The translations under genes and the position numbers were made by a program. Source: Lamellibrachia satsuma (taxonomy: Eukaryota; Annelida; Polychaeta; Sabellida; Siboglinidae). Taken from it: DNA of 64,000 nucleotides. The DNA is taken from positions 1,875,501 to 1,939,500 of the forward strand of contig BSQZ01000022.1 of the NCBI GenBank assembly GCA_033239005.1. The letters run 5' to 3'. Numbering within the stretch: position 1 is the stretch's first letter; each line of letters starts with the position of its first letter. Under the pieces are notes generated by a model that had not been told where the DNA came from, did not search any database, and worked only from the letters and a program-made list of their open reading frames with translations. Positions 1 through 8,874 of the stretch are shown one piece after another.

Positions 1-1881
1 CTGGCGGTAGGCAGTTGGGAGAATCAATCGGTGATACGACGGGGCGTGTATGTAAGGAGGTCTCACACTGTACAATACACCGCTAACAATCTCATAGTCA
101 TCATTGGTATCCGCAGCTAACCATAACTCGGGGAACTCTTTGTGTTGTGCTAAAGCGACTGCATGGAGGTCTAGTCCGTCGTGGATTAAGGGTAGGAGAT
201 CAGAAATGTCGTCATCAGTTGTTATCGTGTCTCGATCGTCCACGTCATCAATATCAAACACGGCAATGTCACTGTGGTCATTTTGTCTTATTCGTGACAA
301 CATATCGGCTCTGATGTTATTACGGCCAGTGCGATAAGAAATGGTTGTTCCATACTCGGCCAGTAACACACCCCACCTTTGTATTTTGGTGTTGTTAAAA
401 GCTTTTGTGAACAGACTTAGTAATGGTTTGTGATCTGTGTAGACGTTAAACTGAGCGCCATACAAGTATGGGCGTAACTTCAGGATTGAAAAAACGACCG
501 CAAATGCTTCTTTCTCTATTGTCGCCCACTTGCGTTGTGTGGGTGACAACGTGTGACTCACATATTGGATAACTTTCTCGATGCCGTCAACTGATTCCTG
601 AACCAATATCCCACCGATAGCATAGTCGCAAGCATCGGTATATAATTTGTACGGTCTGTTTAAATCAGGCGCTGCCATCACATGCGATGACGTCAACAGT
701 CGTTTCAGTTCGTCGAAGGCGGTTTGTTTGTGGTCATCCCAGGTAAATCTGACATTCCCCCGCGTCAGGGCGATTAAAGGTTCTGCCACTGTCGCATAAT
801 TTGGTAAGGAATTTCGATAGTAATTACACATTCCTAAAAAGGACCGTGTTTCCTTAACCGTAGTCGGCGGTAAGAGATTAGCAATTACTGCTACTTTGTC
901 TGGGTCTGTTTTAATACCGTCTGCATTAAGAACATAACCTAACAATTTAACCTCCGGCAAACCAAACGCGCATTTAGTTGGTTTTAGTTTGAGCCCCGCA
1001 TTTCTTAGTCTGTCAAAAACGAGTTGTAAATGACGGTTATGATCCGTCTCATTTTTGCTGAAAACTAAAATGTCATCGATATACACAAAAACACACTTCC
1101 CGATTAAATCAGCCAAGATTGTATTCATTTCTTTCTGGAAGAAATTTGGAGCCGATTTGAGGCCGAATGGCACTTTGGTAAATTCAAAATGGCCGGCGTG
1201 GCATCTGAAAGCAGTTTTGTGTATATCGGCCTCCGCTACAGGCATCTGCCAATAGGAGGACTTTAAATCGAGTGTGGAGTAGATGGAACTACCTCCAACT
1301 AAATCGAATATGTCTTGTATTATCGGCAAGGGGTATGCGTCTTGTTCGGTGACAGCATTCAACTTGCGATAATCAACACATAAACGTGAATCACCATCTT
1401 TCTTCGGAACAAGTAAAATCGGGCTGCTATATGCAGAATTGCTAGGGCGAATAATCTCATCGTGTAGCATTTCTCGAAGCATCTGGTCAACAACTGCACG
1501 TTTGGTTAAAGGCATGCGATACGCTTTCTGGCATATGGGTGGGCCATGTGTTTTGATGCGTAAAGCATTTGTGTTACAAGCGCCGTTTCGCTCACCCCGT
1601 GCTGAGAAACAGTCCGCGTTTTGACGTATTAAATGGTTAATTTTGGAATTTCCCGTTTCTGGTGCAATAGGACCTATGCTTGCGTAGCCACTTTTGGAAT
1701 GCTGTCTTAACGGCCATTTCTTAGAATACCATGTTAATTCATTTTTAGCCAAATCAATGATACTTCTGCCATTTCGCAGGGAAGTATCTCCCAAAATCAT
1801 GTCATGCGGCAGTGTGTCGCAGACGACAACTTCTAGAGGGAGTGAATACCAGCGACTGATATCTGAGTTTTACCACAAACT
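1..1881 (-). CDS. pol: Ty3/Gypsy pol: reverse transcriptase and RNase H (partial, runs off left edge)
   Basis: Reading the minus strand from 1881 to base 1 gives one frame with no stop. It has the order of a Ty3/Gypsy polyprotein: end of protease (LPHDMILGDTSLRNGR, about 1806-1761), RT fingers (SSPILLVPKKDG, CVDYRKLNAVT, YPLPIIQDIFD), RT catalytic box VYIDDILVFSKNE (about 1086-1048), FLGMCNYYR connection, and RNase H with YTDACDYAIGG, WATIEKEAFAVV, YTDHKPLLSLF and the terminal GRNNIRADMLSRI (about 325-289). These encode cDNA synthesis and RNA-template removal. The frame continues past the window edge towards the integrase. The uninterrupted frame suggests a fairly young copy. The upstream stop in this frame is at 1884-1882, so RT is entered from the protease frame by a frame change or after an indel. 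Confidence 0.93.
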
Positions 1882-2210
1882 TTAAGAGACATGCCTCCCA
1901 AACCCTGCAATGGACCAGACTTTTCCAAGACATGCACACGATGAGTTTTTTGAATGATTTGGTCGAATACATTACGCCTCAAAAGTGACACGCTGGCTCC
2001 TGTGTCGACTAGAACGGTCAGTCTGACGCCAGATACTATCAAACTGACCGTGGGTCGACCGCTTACCTCGCTTGTGACACCTGAGGCGCAACCCGTTTCC
2101 CGACGGCTGAGAATGTCTGTTGCGCAGTCGACAAACACGAGCATAATGTCCAAGTTTCCCACAATGGAAACACGATATCGTCCGGCGGGCGGCGTCACGA
2201 GGCACGCGTC
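1833..2210 (-). CDS. Ty3/Gypsy aspartic protease domain
   Basis: The minus-strand frame ending at 1833 contains VSLIVSGVRLTVLVDTGASVSLLRRNVF, with the DTGA flap-type active site of retropepsins. It is followed by a GKTQISVAGIHSL segment that in Gypsy proteins leads into the protease/RT linker. The protease processes the Gag-Pol polyprotein. It lies in a different frame from both gag (+1 relative to gag) and the RT frame that follows. The protease reading stops at 1833 while the RT frame takes over near 1870. Only the stretch from about 2210 is likely protein-coding in this frame; further upstream the gag frame makes better sense. Confidence 0.85.
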   Translation of the reverse strand, partial: DACLVTPPAGRYRVSIVGNLDIMLVFVDCATDILSRRETGCASGVTSEVSGRPTVSLIVSGVRLTVLVDTGASVSLLRRNVFDQIIQKTHRVHVLEKSGPLQGLGGMSLKVCGKTQISVAGIHSL

Positions 2211-3054
2211 TGTCGTTCTCACTGCCAGGCGTCGGCATGTAGCGACGGGTGGTTGTCGGCGGGGGGCGTGGGTCGTGTCTGGCCTCGATCTTCGCCAGCT
2301 TCGTTGCCAGCTTTTGAACCGTGGAAGCCAGTGAGTCGACCATCGCAACCAGGGGCTCCGTTGTCTTGGAGTTGGAGACGTTGGCGGCTCCTATTTCCAT
2401 CGGCGATTCGTTTCGTCCCAGGCGGCTATACGCGTCGTTACGTTCACAGAACCGTATTGTAGCTGTAATCGCTTCGTCAAGCGAAGTAGGCGCTGCCTGT
2501 TCGATCAGCTGTCGTGCGAGGCTATCAGATGTTAACCCTCGGGCAAATGTACGGATTAGAACGGATTCTTGGTCGGGATTTCGTAAGCCGCTTGGGTAGC
2601 AAATGTCACTAATGTCTCGGAAGCGTCGGACAAACTGTTGCGTGGGTTCGTACGCGCTCTGACGCACCTTGTCAAGTTCGTCACGTAATGCAGCGGTTTC
2701 GTCGATGTTAAGAAAGTTGCTAGCCAAATGATCACGCAAGTCTGGCCATGGAATGGCGGCTCGGCCGATTTGATTTGCCGCTATTGTTCTTTCGATGAAA
2801 CGTTCCAACTCAAATCGGAGCGGACCAGAGACAGTTTTAGACGCTATTTCGATGATGCTGGCTGCACCGACTTGATTAAAAGCTAAAGTCACTTCACGGA
2901 TCCAATTACGTACTGCCGATGTAGAGGAACCATCACAAGTCTGTGTTTGTCTGATTAAATCACGTATTTGTTCACGGGTGGTTTGGATAGCACGACGTTC
3001 CGTTTCCTGCTGAGCAAGTCCGATCGTATAGTTTTGAAATTGTGCTGGATCCAT
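1972..3054 (-). CDS. gag: Ty3/Gypsy Gag with CCHC zinc knuckle
   Basis: This 360-residue ORF opens with ATG at 3054 (MDPAQFQNYTIGLAQ). It has a helical capsid-like body of the retrotransposon Gag type (for example FIERTIAANQIGRAAIPWPDLRDHL and QQFVRRFRDISDICYP). A basic proline-rich linker follows, then one zinc knuckle, CFHCGKLGHYARVC (CX2CX4HX4C), near 2142-2101. Gag packages the element RNA into virus-like particles. Beyond the knuckle the reading becomes low-complexity and basic while the protease lies in another frame, so the last 45 or so residues may not be used. The putative 5' LTR/leader lies to the right. Confidence 0.9.
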   Translation of the reverse strand: MDPAQFQNYTIGLAQQETERRAIQTTREQIRDLIRQTQTCDGSSTSAVRNWIREVTLAFNQVGAASIIEIASKTVSGPLRFELERFIERTIAANQIGRAAIPWPDLRDHLASNFLNIDETAALRDELDKVRQSAYEPTQQFVRRFRDISDICYPSGLRNPDQESVLIRTFARGLTSDSLARQLIEQAAPTSLDEAITATIRFCERNDAYSRLGRNESPMEIGAANVSNSKTTEPLVAMVDSLASTVQKLATKLAKIEARHDPRPPPTTTRRYMPTPGSENDRRVPRDAARRTISCFHCGKLGHYARVCRLRNRHSQPSGNGLRLRCHKRGKRSTHGQFDSIWRQTDRSSRHRSQRVTFEA

Positions 3055-3790
3055 CGTGTGTGTGTGTTTTGATCGTCACGTAGCAAATACACGTTTTACG
3101 TAGTAAAAGTCAATCATGGAGTCAGTCAATATTCGGTGACATCACTGTCAGTTTCACGTTGGCTCAGCGCCAATGTACGTCTGAACGAAGTTATAAGTAA
3201 AAAAAATCGTAGGTGGTGTGCCATACGGTACGTTGAAACGACGTACTTTACATTCTGTAATTCGGTGGTGGTTCGTCAGCATCGTGACAGTGCACACAAC
3301 GTCAATGGTTCATTGGAAAGTCTCTGGACACTAGTCAGTGTACGTTTTAACAGTCTTGAACGTTAAAAAAAAATCGCTGGTGCCTCTCGCCAGTGTACGT
3401 TTAAAAGCATTGTGCGTTAAAAAAAAATCGGTCGTGCGTCTCGCCAGTGTACGTTTTAACAGTCTTGTGCGTTAAAAAAAATCGCTGGTGCGTCTCGCCA
3501 GTGTAAGATCCTCGCTTCTCTTAAGGGCGCGTGCATTCGTTGAGAATACTCACAGTTGTGTAGTAATTGTCTTTGTCGCTCGCCAGATCGTCTAGCTGCT
3601 TACTGATAATACCGCAGACGATCAGATCGGTATAATAAGCCGTGAACGCATCTTCCAGGTTCGCAAGATTTTATTAACGCAGAAGTGTAGATCGTACAAC
3701 ATAGACTGGTCTCTCTACCACTGTTCTTGTGTCTCCCATTTAACATTTAAAAGTCTTCAATAAATTTAGTTTTCTAATGGTAAGGTAGGT
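3055..3790 (-). other. Leader / possible 5' LTR region of the Gypsy element (boundaries unresolved)
   Basis: Directly upstream of the minus-strand gag, where the primer-binding site and 5' LTR should lie. I could not fix a TG...CA boundary or a convincing primer-binding site, and the second LTR is outside the window. The stretch contains a three-copy tandem repeat and no long ORF. Confidence 0.35.
3338..3503. repeat. Tandem repeat, about 54 bp x 3
   Basis: Unit starts with GTGTACGTTT at 3338, 3393 and 3447. Each copy carries a poly-A run and the imperfect hairpin CTGGTG...CGCCAG. It sits in the presumed leader/LTR of the Gypsy element. Confidence 0.85.
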
Positions 3791-4372
3791 ATGGGCCGGC
3801 GTGGCCCATCCTTGCCGATAATTTTTAGTCCAAATTGAACGAGCTGCGTGGTAATTTAGATCGCGCGCACCCGTTGCTTTATGAGTCTATTTCTGGCCTA
3901 TTTATACCAGAGCTTTCTGAAGAACCCCGCCTCAGTGGAGGCGCGGTTAACCATTTTAGGAAATCGAGAAAGCCGTTATTGGCCGATGTCCATATACAAC
4001 CGTCATCCCCGTACATGCTGGAAATGACCGTCGTATGCAAGGTATCGGGTCACCTTCTGAACCTCCCCAGGACTGGAGACCTTCTTGTGTCCTTGGGGAC
4101 GGTCAGTTGCCAACTAAACTAGTTTCTCATGGCCTGCATTCTAAATCGGGTAAACATTTCTCCCGTTTGACAGTCCAGTTATTATTACAGTCGGGGCGAC
4201 TCTACCCCTCCCTACTGTGTATACTAAACAATAAGCAAAGCTGCAAACTGGCCAGAAACTAGTTTGCCTTACATAAGTTGTATCAACCTGGGTTTTCTTT
4301 ATGCTAGCGTTAAATCATTGATTAAATATGTCTGCAATGACCACTATCTCTGTTCTTACAATTTTAGGCTGA
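3791..4372. other. No recognised feature
   Basis: Short open frames only (for example 3835-4122 plus). I recognise no domain, tRNA or repeat here apart from a small palindrome TGGGCCGGCGTGGCCCA near 3792. Confidence 0.4.
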
Positions 4373-5123
4373 CCAAACCTTACAATATGGTAGTGTAGTA
4401 CATGCTGGGATTGCAGTGTGTTGTGGTTCATATGGTAGTGTAGTACATGATGGGACTGCAGTGTGTTGTGGTGCATATGGTAGTGTAGTACATACTGGGA
4501 CTGCAGTGTATTGTGGTTCATATGGTAGTGTAGTACATGCTGGGACTGCAGTGTGTTGTGGTTCATATGGTAGAGTAGTACATGCTGGGACTGCAGTGTG
4601 TTGTTGTGCATATGGTAGTGTAGTACATGCTGGGACTGCAGTGTGTTGTGGTTCATATGGTAGAGTAGTACATGATGGGACTGCAGTGTGTTGTGGTTCA
4701 TATGGTAGAGTACTACATGCTGGGACTGCAGTGTGTTGTGGTTCATATGGTAGAGTAGTACATGTTGGACTGCAGTGTGTTGTTGTACATATGGTAGTGT
4801 AGTACATGCTGGGACTACAGTGTGTTGTGGTTCATATGGTAGAGTAGTACATGACGGGACTGCAGTGTGTAGAGGTTCATATGGTAGTGTAGTACATGCT
4901 GGGACTGCAGTGTGTTGTGGTTCATATGGTAGAGTAGTACATGCTGGGACTGCAGTGTGTTGTGGTGCATATGGTAGTGTAGTACATGCTGGGACTTCAA
5001 TGTGTTGTGGTGAATATGATAGTGTAGTACGTGCTGGGACTGCAGTGTGTTGATGTTCATATGGTAGTGCAGTACATGCTGGGACTGCAGCGTGTTGTGG
5101 TACATATGGTAGTGTAGTACATC
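4373..5123. repeat. Minisatellite, 45-bp unit, about 16-17 copies
   Basis: Unit begins CATATGGTAGTGTAGTACAT and continues GCTGGGACTGCAG then TGTGTTGTGG. Each unit normally has an NdeI-like CATATG and a PstI-like CTGCAG. The period is a multiple of three, so both strands show long repetitive reading frames that I do not regard as genes. A single divergent inverted copy is present at about 14876-14930, next to the second Gypsy pol. Confidence 0.95.
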
Positions 5124-5181
5124 CACAGGGGGTGCGCTTTGGCCCACAGGGGTGCGCTTTGCCCACAGGGGGGTGCGCTTT
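5124..5181. repeat. Short tandem repeat, about 19 bp x 3
   Basis: Three copies of a CCACAGGGGGTGCGCTTT-type unit abut the end of the 45-bp array. Confidence 0.8.
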
Positions 5182-5443
5182 TCCCCGCATTAAACGGGCC
5201 ATTGGAATTATAAAAATAAGGTATGTCATATTATTGATGGTATGAATCAACGACACCTACCATAGCAACAGATATGGGCCATGTAAATAGCTATTTCACT
5301 AGTTGGGAGTCGCGAACTCATTACACAACAAGCAGACCAATCATTGTTGGTCCGACTCCAGGGTCCAGACTATTGGTAGGCCCGATTCGATCGAATCGGA
5401 CTGGCGCGTGCTTAGCTTTACCGGAATAGAATTGGGGAACAAA

Positions 5444-5515
5444 AGGTTCCGCCGAGATTTGAACTCGGATCGCAGGATTCAAAGTCCTGAGTGCTAACCA
5501 TTACACCACGGAACC
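5444..5515 (-). tRNA. trnQ-UUG: tRNA-Gln (anticodon TTG)
   Basis: 72 nt including discriminator. Full cloverleaf: acceptor GGTTCCG/CGGAACC, A box TGGTGTAATGGTTAGC, anticodon loop CTTTGAA with TTG at 5482-5480, B box GAGTTCAAATC. A TTTT run (AAAA at 5441-5444 on plus) directly follows for Pol III termination. This is the only TTG copy here with a fully paired acceptor stem. Confidence 0.95.
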
Positions 5516-6170
5516 CACGCCAAGCACATGCGGCCATGTCACGTTATTGTTTATTTTATACATTTGTCGACGCATTTGTGTCAAGTAATTAATTACGAGA
5601 CACGTCTTATACAATTGCAACATGTCGAATGCTGAAGTGACATGTATACTAGTTTGTGGCTCCGCCTGTCTCTTCCCTCATATCTTCGTCAGTTTCGCAT
5701 GTAGGGGTTGAACTTTTGTAGGCATGTCCGGGGGACCATATGGGTATGGTTCGTACTTTAAAAAAAAATCAGCATTCTCCCGGGGGGTGGGGATATTATG
5801 AAGGAACCTATATGGACGTTTATCGTACATTACGCAGCCCACAACAATAGGAGTTCGTAGTTACGTAGAATTGTTAGCAACGCTTTGCGTGTTTTCTACG
5901 GGTGTTCCAAGTTGCACGATCTACATCAAACGTACACTCACTACATCAAACGTAGACACAGGTTCCTTCCTTATTTAGGGCGCGAAGTTGTCATTGCTAT
6001 TGGCGTTGCCCTTCCGAAACTTGACTTGGTAGTGCAAGAAGTCATACTGTCTTGCCATGGCTGCCCTTTCTGCCGTGCAACACCGGACAACTCGACGAGT
6101 AACATTTAACCAGAAAGACTGTCAGTACCTACAGTTTCTGGTTTTACCGATGACAGACGAAAAAATTTTC
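5516..6170. other. tRNA-cluster spacer, no gene seen
   Basis: Intergenic DNA between a TTG and a CTG tRNA-Gln gene. It contains only short frames. Its flanking words (for example the GTCAAGTAATTAATTA region near 5580) resemble spacers elsewhere in the cluster. Confidence 0.4.
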
Positions 6171-6242
6171 AGGTTCCGCCGAGATTTGAACTCGGATCGC
6201 AGGATTCAGAGTCCTGAGTGCTAACCGTTACACCACGGAACC
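6171..6242 (-). tRNA. trnQ-CUG: tRNA-Gln (anticodon CTG)
   Basis: 72 nt, identical by eye to the copies at 11467, 19081, 22998, 32352 and 39984. Anticodon CTG in loop CTCTGAA, intact A and B boxes. T-run terminator (AAAAAATTTT on plus at about 6161-6169) follows. Confidence 0.95.
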
Positions 6243-7459
6243 AGTTGTATCATGTTACCTACGCTTGCATACGTGCGAACTGATATATGATTCGTATACT
6301 GTGGATTGTGTAATTAGAAATAGTGTTAATTTTATACATAGGCGTTGTAACCGGGGGGTGGCATGTCGAAGGCCCAATATTTTGGGTGGATATATATTGC
6401 CCCCCCCCCCGAGTATAATATTATAATCTCGCACAAACTTACTTCGACCTCCACCCCACATTCAACAATTTCCGACGACATTGTTAATAATGATAATTAA
6501 CATCTACGGCGCGTATATCCTCAGGCAGTGTCCGAAATGACCACTGACTCTTGGGGGTCCCCTAAAAATATTGGTCGGGGTGGAATTATCTTTAAAAATC
6601 CTCTTTTCAGGCACTGTAGTAGTGCCTATTAGCGCCTATTTTTGTGAAAAGACTTGCTTGCTATCATAGCAACCTGTAGTTATTTTACCAACTTAGGTTG
6701 AATGCACTAGTTGTAAGTCGCTCATGCACAAGGGCGTCTGCTACATGACTAATTTGTAAATTGTGGTCTAAGCCATTGTTACTGGAGTATTGCCCTTGCA
6801 GACACAGTGCTCTGTAATTCTGAGAACCAAAATGCCAAGGTAAAATGTGACCCAACTAGACACTCATTTGTGGCATTACCTCAGACACCCAACAGATGAC
6901 GCCCTTAACCACAGAACACACACTCATCAATGATTATGAATGGACTGATTTAAGATGTTTTAACTACCAATAGAATTATTTCGAGTCCTGCGAAAACCGT
7001 CGATTTCTACGAAAACCGCCGATTTCTTGCTTGGAGATTGATCGAGTCCTGCGAAAACCGTCGAGTTCTAGCACAGACGAATCAGAGTAGCTTCACACGC
7101 AGCAACAAGCGGAACAGCGGAAGGGTAATTGCATCGGTACAACGATAAAATGTGGGAACCCCCAAGCTTACATTTTTCTTTCTTATGGGAGGTCCTTCGT
7201 GCCTTATGGGGAGTCCTGGACCCCCAGACCCGCTCGTTTCGAAGACTGACTTTTTCTACGGATTGATGGCGCCAACATAACACTACAGGGAATAATGTTG
7301 GGACAACATCCTCTTTCAAAGAGATTTTAGCAGCAGGATAACCCAGGGTTGCCACCTTCTCTGTTCCGGATCGCAGACGAAACAAGTTTTCTCGAAGCGA
7401 GCAAAGCCAGCTGTGCTTCGTCTGCCTTTTAAACAAAGTTGGCTCCGTAGGGAACTTAT
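6243..7459. other. tRNA-cluster spacer, no gene seen
   Basis: The first 110 bases upstream of the tRNA (ATACTGTGGATTGTGTAATTA region at 6297) are homologous to the flanks of the tRNAs at 19081 and 21435. A 13-C run lies near 6400. Two frames on minus (7068-7436 and 7316-7660) show no recognisable domain. Confidence 0.4.
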
Positions 7460-7767
7460 ACCAACTACATACTCTATTCTTACTACAGGTTGCATTACAA
7501 TCGAATGCCGCTCAATGAACCATTCTGACGCCGTTATCCCGGGGTGGGGGCGAAGATGTTTACTGTAAGCATGTAAGCCCTGCTGAACATACTTGGGTCC
7601 AATACGTACTAAACTTATGCCCATTAAAGATATTGACCGGCCCGTTCCCAGCCCATCCAATTTATAATCTCATAATCCGGAGCATACAAATCATGTACAA
7701 ATACGCAGGTATACAGAAAATACAGATTCACCCCTGAACCCATTACATATTTGTGCGTTGTCAATGT

Positions 7768-7835
7768 GGTTCCGTGGTGTAACGGTTAGCAGGACTCTGA
7801 ATCCTGCGATCCGAGTTCAAATCTCGGCGGAACCT
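7768..7835 (+). pseudogene. tRNA-Gln (CTG) pseudogene, 4-nt deletion
   Basis: It matches the functional CTG copies except that four bases (ACTC of GCACTCAGGAC) are missing at the D-arm/anticodon-stem junction, leaving 68 nt. No TTTT run directly follows. Unlikely to fold or process normally. Confidence 0.9.
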
Positions 7836-7876
7836 TATGCTATATTGTGTTATGGGCCAATGTCCCAAACAATGTA

Positions 7877-8125
7877 CAACTGATCAAAATCGTGTCTTTT
7901 GTCTCTCAGAACGTTAATTTGAAATACATTTCAACATGGATTGCCCACACAAAGGGCTTCCAGGACACATGCAGTTTGCCCGTCCCTGTTAGTGTTAAGT
8001 ATGTAGAAAATATACCAACATTTCGCCGTAAACTAAAAACCCACTCGTTTAAACTTGCTTATCCTTCATATCTCCCCATCGCACCAATCCAACTGTTTAC
8101 TACCGGAACTACTTATTGATTATGA
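7877..8125 (+). mobile_element. 5'-truncated LINE 3' end (copy 1)
   Basis: Translates to a typical C-terminus of non-LTR ORF2: ...VENIPTFRRKLKTHSFKLAYPS. It is repeated at 11873-12107 with roughly 95% identity by eye. It follows a tRNA-Gln pseudogene in both places, so it was duplicated together with the tRNA. Confidence 0.75.
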
Positions 8126-8205
8126 TCTTAGACCAACTACATGTTACTCTATTCTTACTACAGTTTGCATTACAATCGAATGCCGCTCAATAAACCATCC
8201 TGACG

Positions 8206-8757
8206 CTCGCTTCTATGCGACCGTTGTCGCTGTCAACGGTACGGTGAATGAATGGAAAGTCCCAGTTGATTTGCTTGTCATCAGTGACGTCACGTCGAAG
8301 CTTGCGTTAGTCGCGGGAAAAATATGCAAAATCGAGGCAGTCCGGTAGGACAGAGTATTATTTGGAATTATTAATTAGTTGAAGTCTAATGAATTTTTCG
8401 ATGTTGTGAAAATGGAAATATACTACAAAATATAATATAATATGATTTCAAGTAATCGTTGTTTTTATTTCTTTTAACCATGTAAAGTCGTCTCAGCAAT
8501 ATTTTTTACATATTTAAATGTAAATGTACTTTGCAAAATGTAGTCATTTTTGTAAAAAAATTATGCAAATTTCGATTTTAGCAGAATTGCTTTCAGGGCG
8601 TGAGGTTCAAATGGTAAATCCGAAGACGATTTGTTCACAGAAACATTATTTTGCGTCCCTTTCAATTCAAAATGATATTCCATCTGCAGTTTCAGAGGTG
8701 CTCCAGTCGTAGTTATTTGTGTTAAATTGCAATATTAAGAATGTATAACAATGGCGT
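8206..8757. other. Insertion of about 550 bp in duplication copy 2, no gene recognised
   Basis: Copy 1 reads CTGACGCCGTTATCCCGGGG at 7527-7546. In copy 2 the sequence departs after CTGACGC (8205) and returns at TTATCCGGGGG (8768). The inserted DNA has an open frame to 8348 without a known domain, then AT-rich sequence. Confidence 0.6.
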
Positions 8758-8874
8758 CGGAAGCTGTTGGTTATCCGGGGGTGGGGGCGGGGGGGGCGAA
8801 GTTGTTTACTGTAAGCATGTAAGCCCTACTGAATATACTGGGGTCCAATACGTACTTAACTTATGCCCATTAAA

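Larger units (their letters stand above)
7460..8132. repeat. Copy 1 of a tandem segmental duplication (contains a tRNA-Gln pseudogene and a LINE tail)
   Basis: The unit starts CCAACTACATACTCTATTC and contains TTGCATTACAATCGAATGCC, a G-rich stretch, the segment ending CCATTAAAGATATTGACCGG, a tRNA, then a LINE-derived tail. The next unit starts at 8133 with the same words and ends near 12107. That unit is interrupted by two insertions (about 8206-8757 and 8875-11334). Confidence 0.85.

Noticed and set aside
3055..3790. Precise LTR boundaries and primer-binding site
   Set aside because: Several TG/CA and CCA candidates exist, but none is supported by a second LTR inside the window.
4315..5256. 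Long minus-strand ORF of 313 codons with a 15-residue repeat
   Set aside because: It is the translation of the 45-bp minisatellite. All frames on both strands stay open because the period is divisible by three.
7068..7436. Minus-strand 122-codon ORF with ERVWGSRTPHKARRTSHKK
   Set aside because: I recognise no family, repeat or splice support, so it is not reported as a gene.
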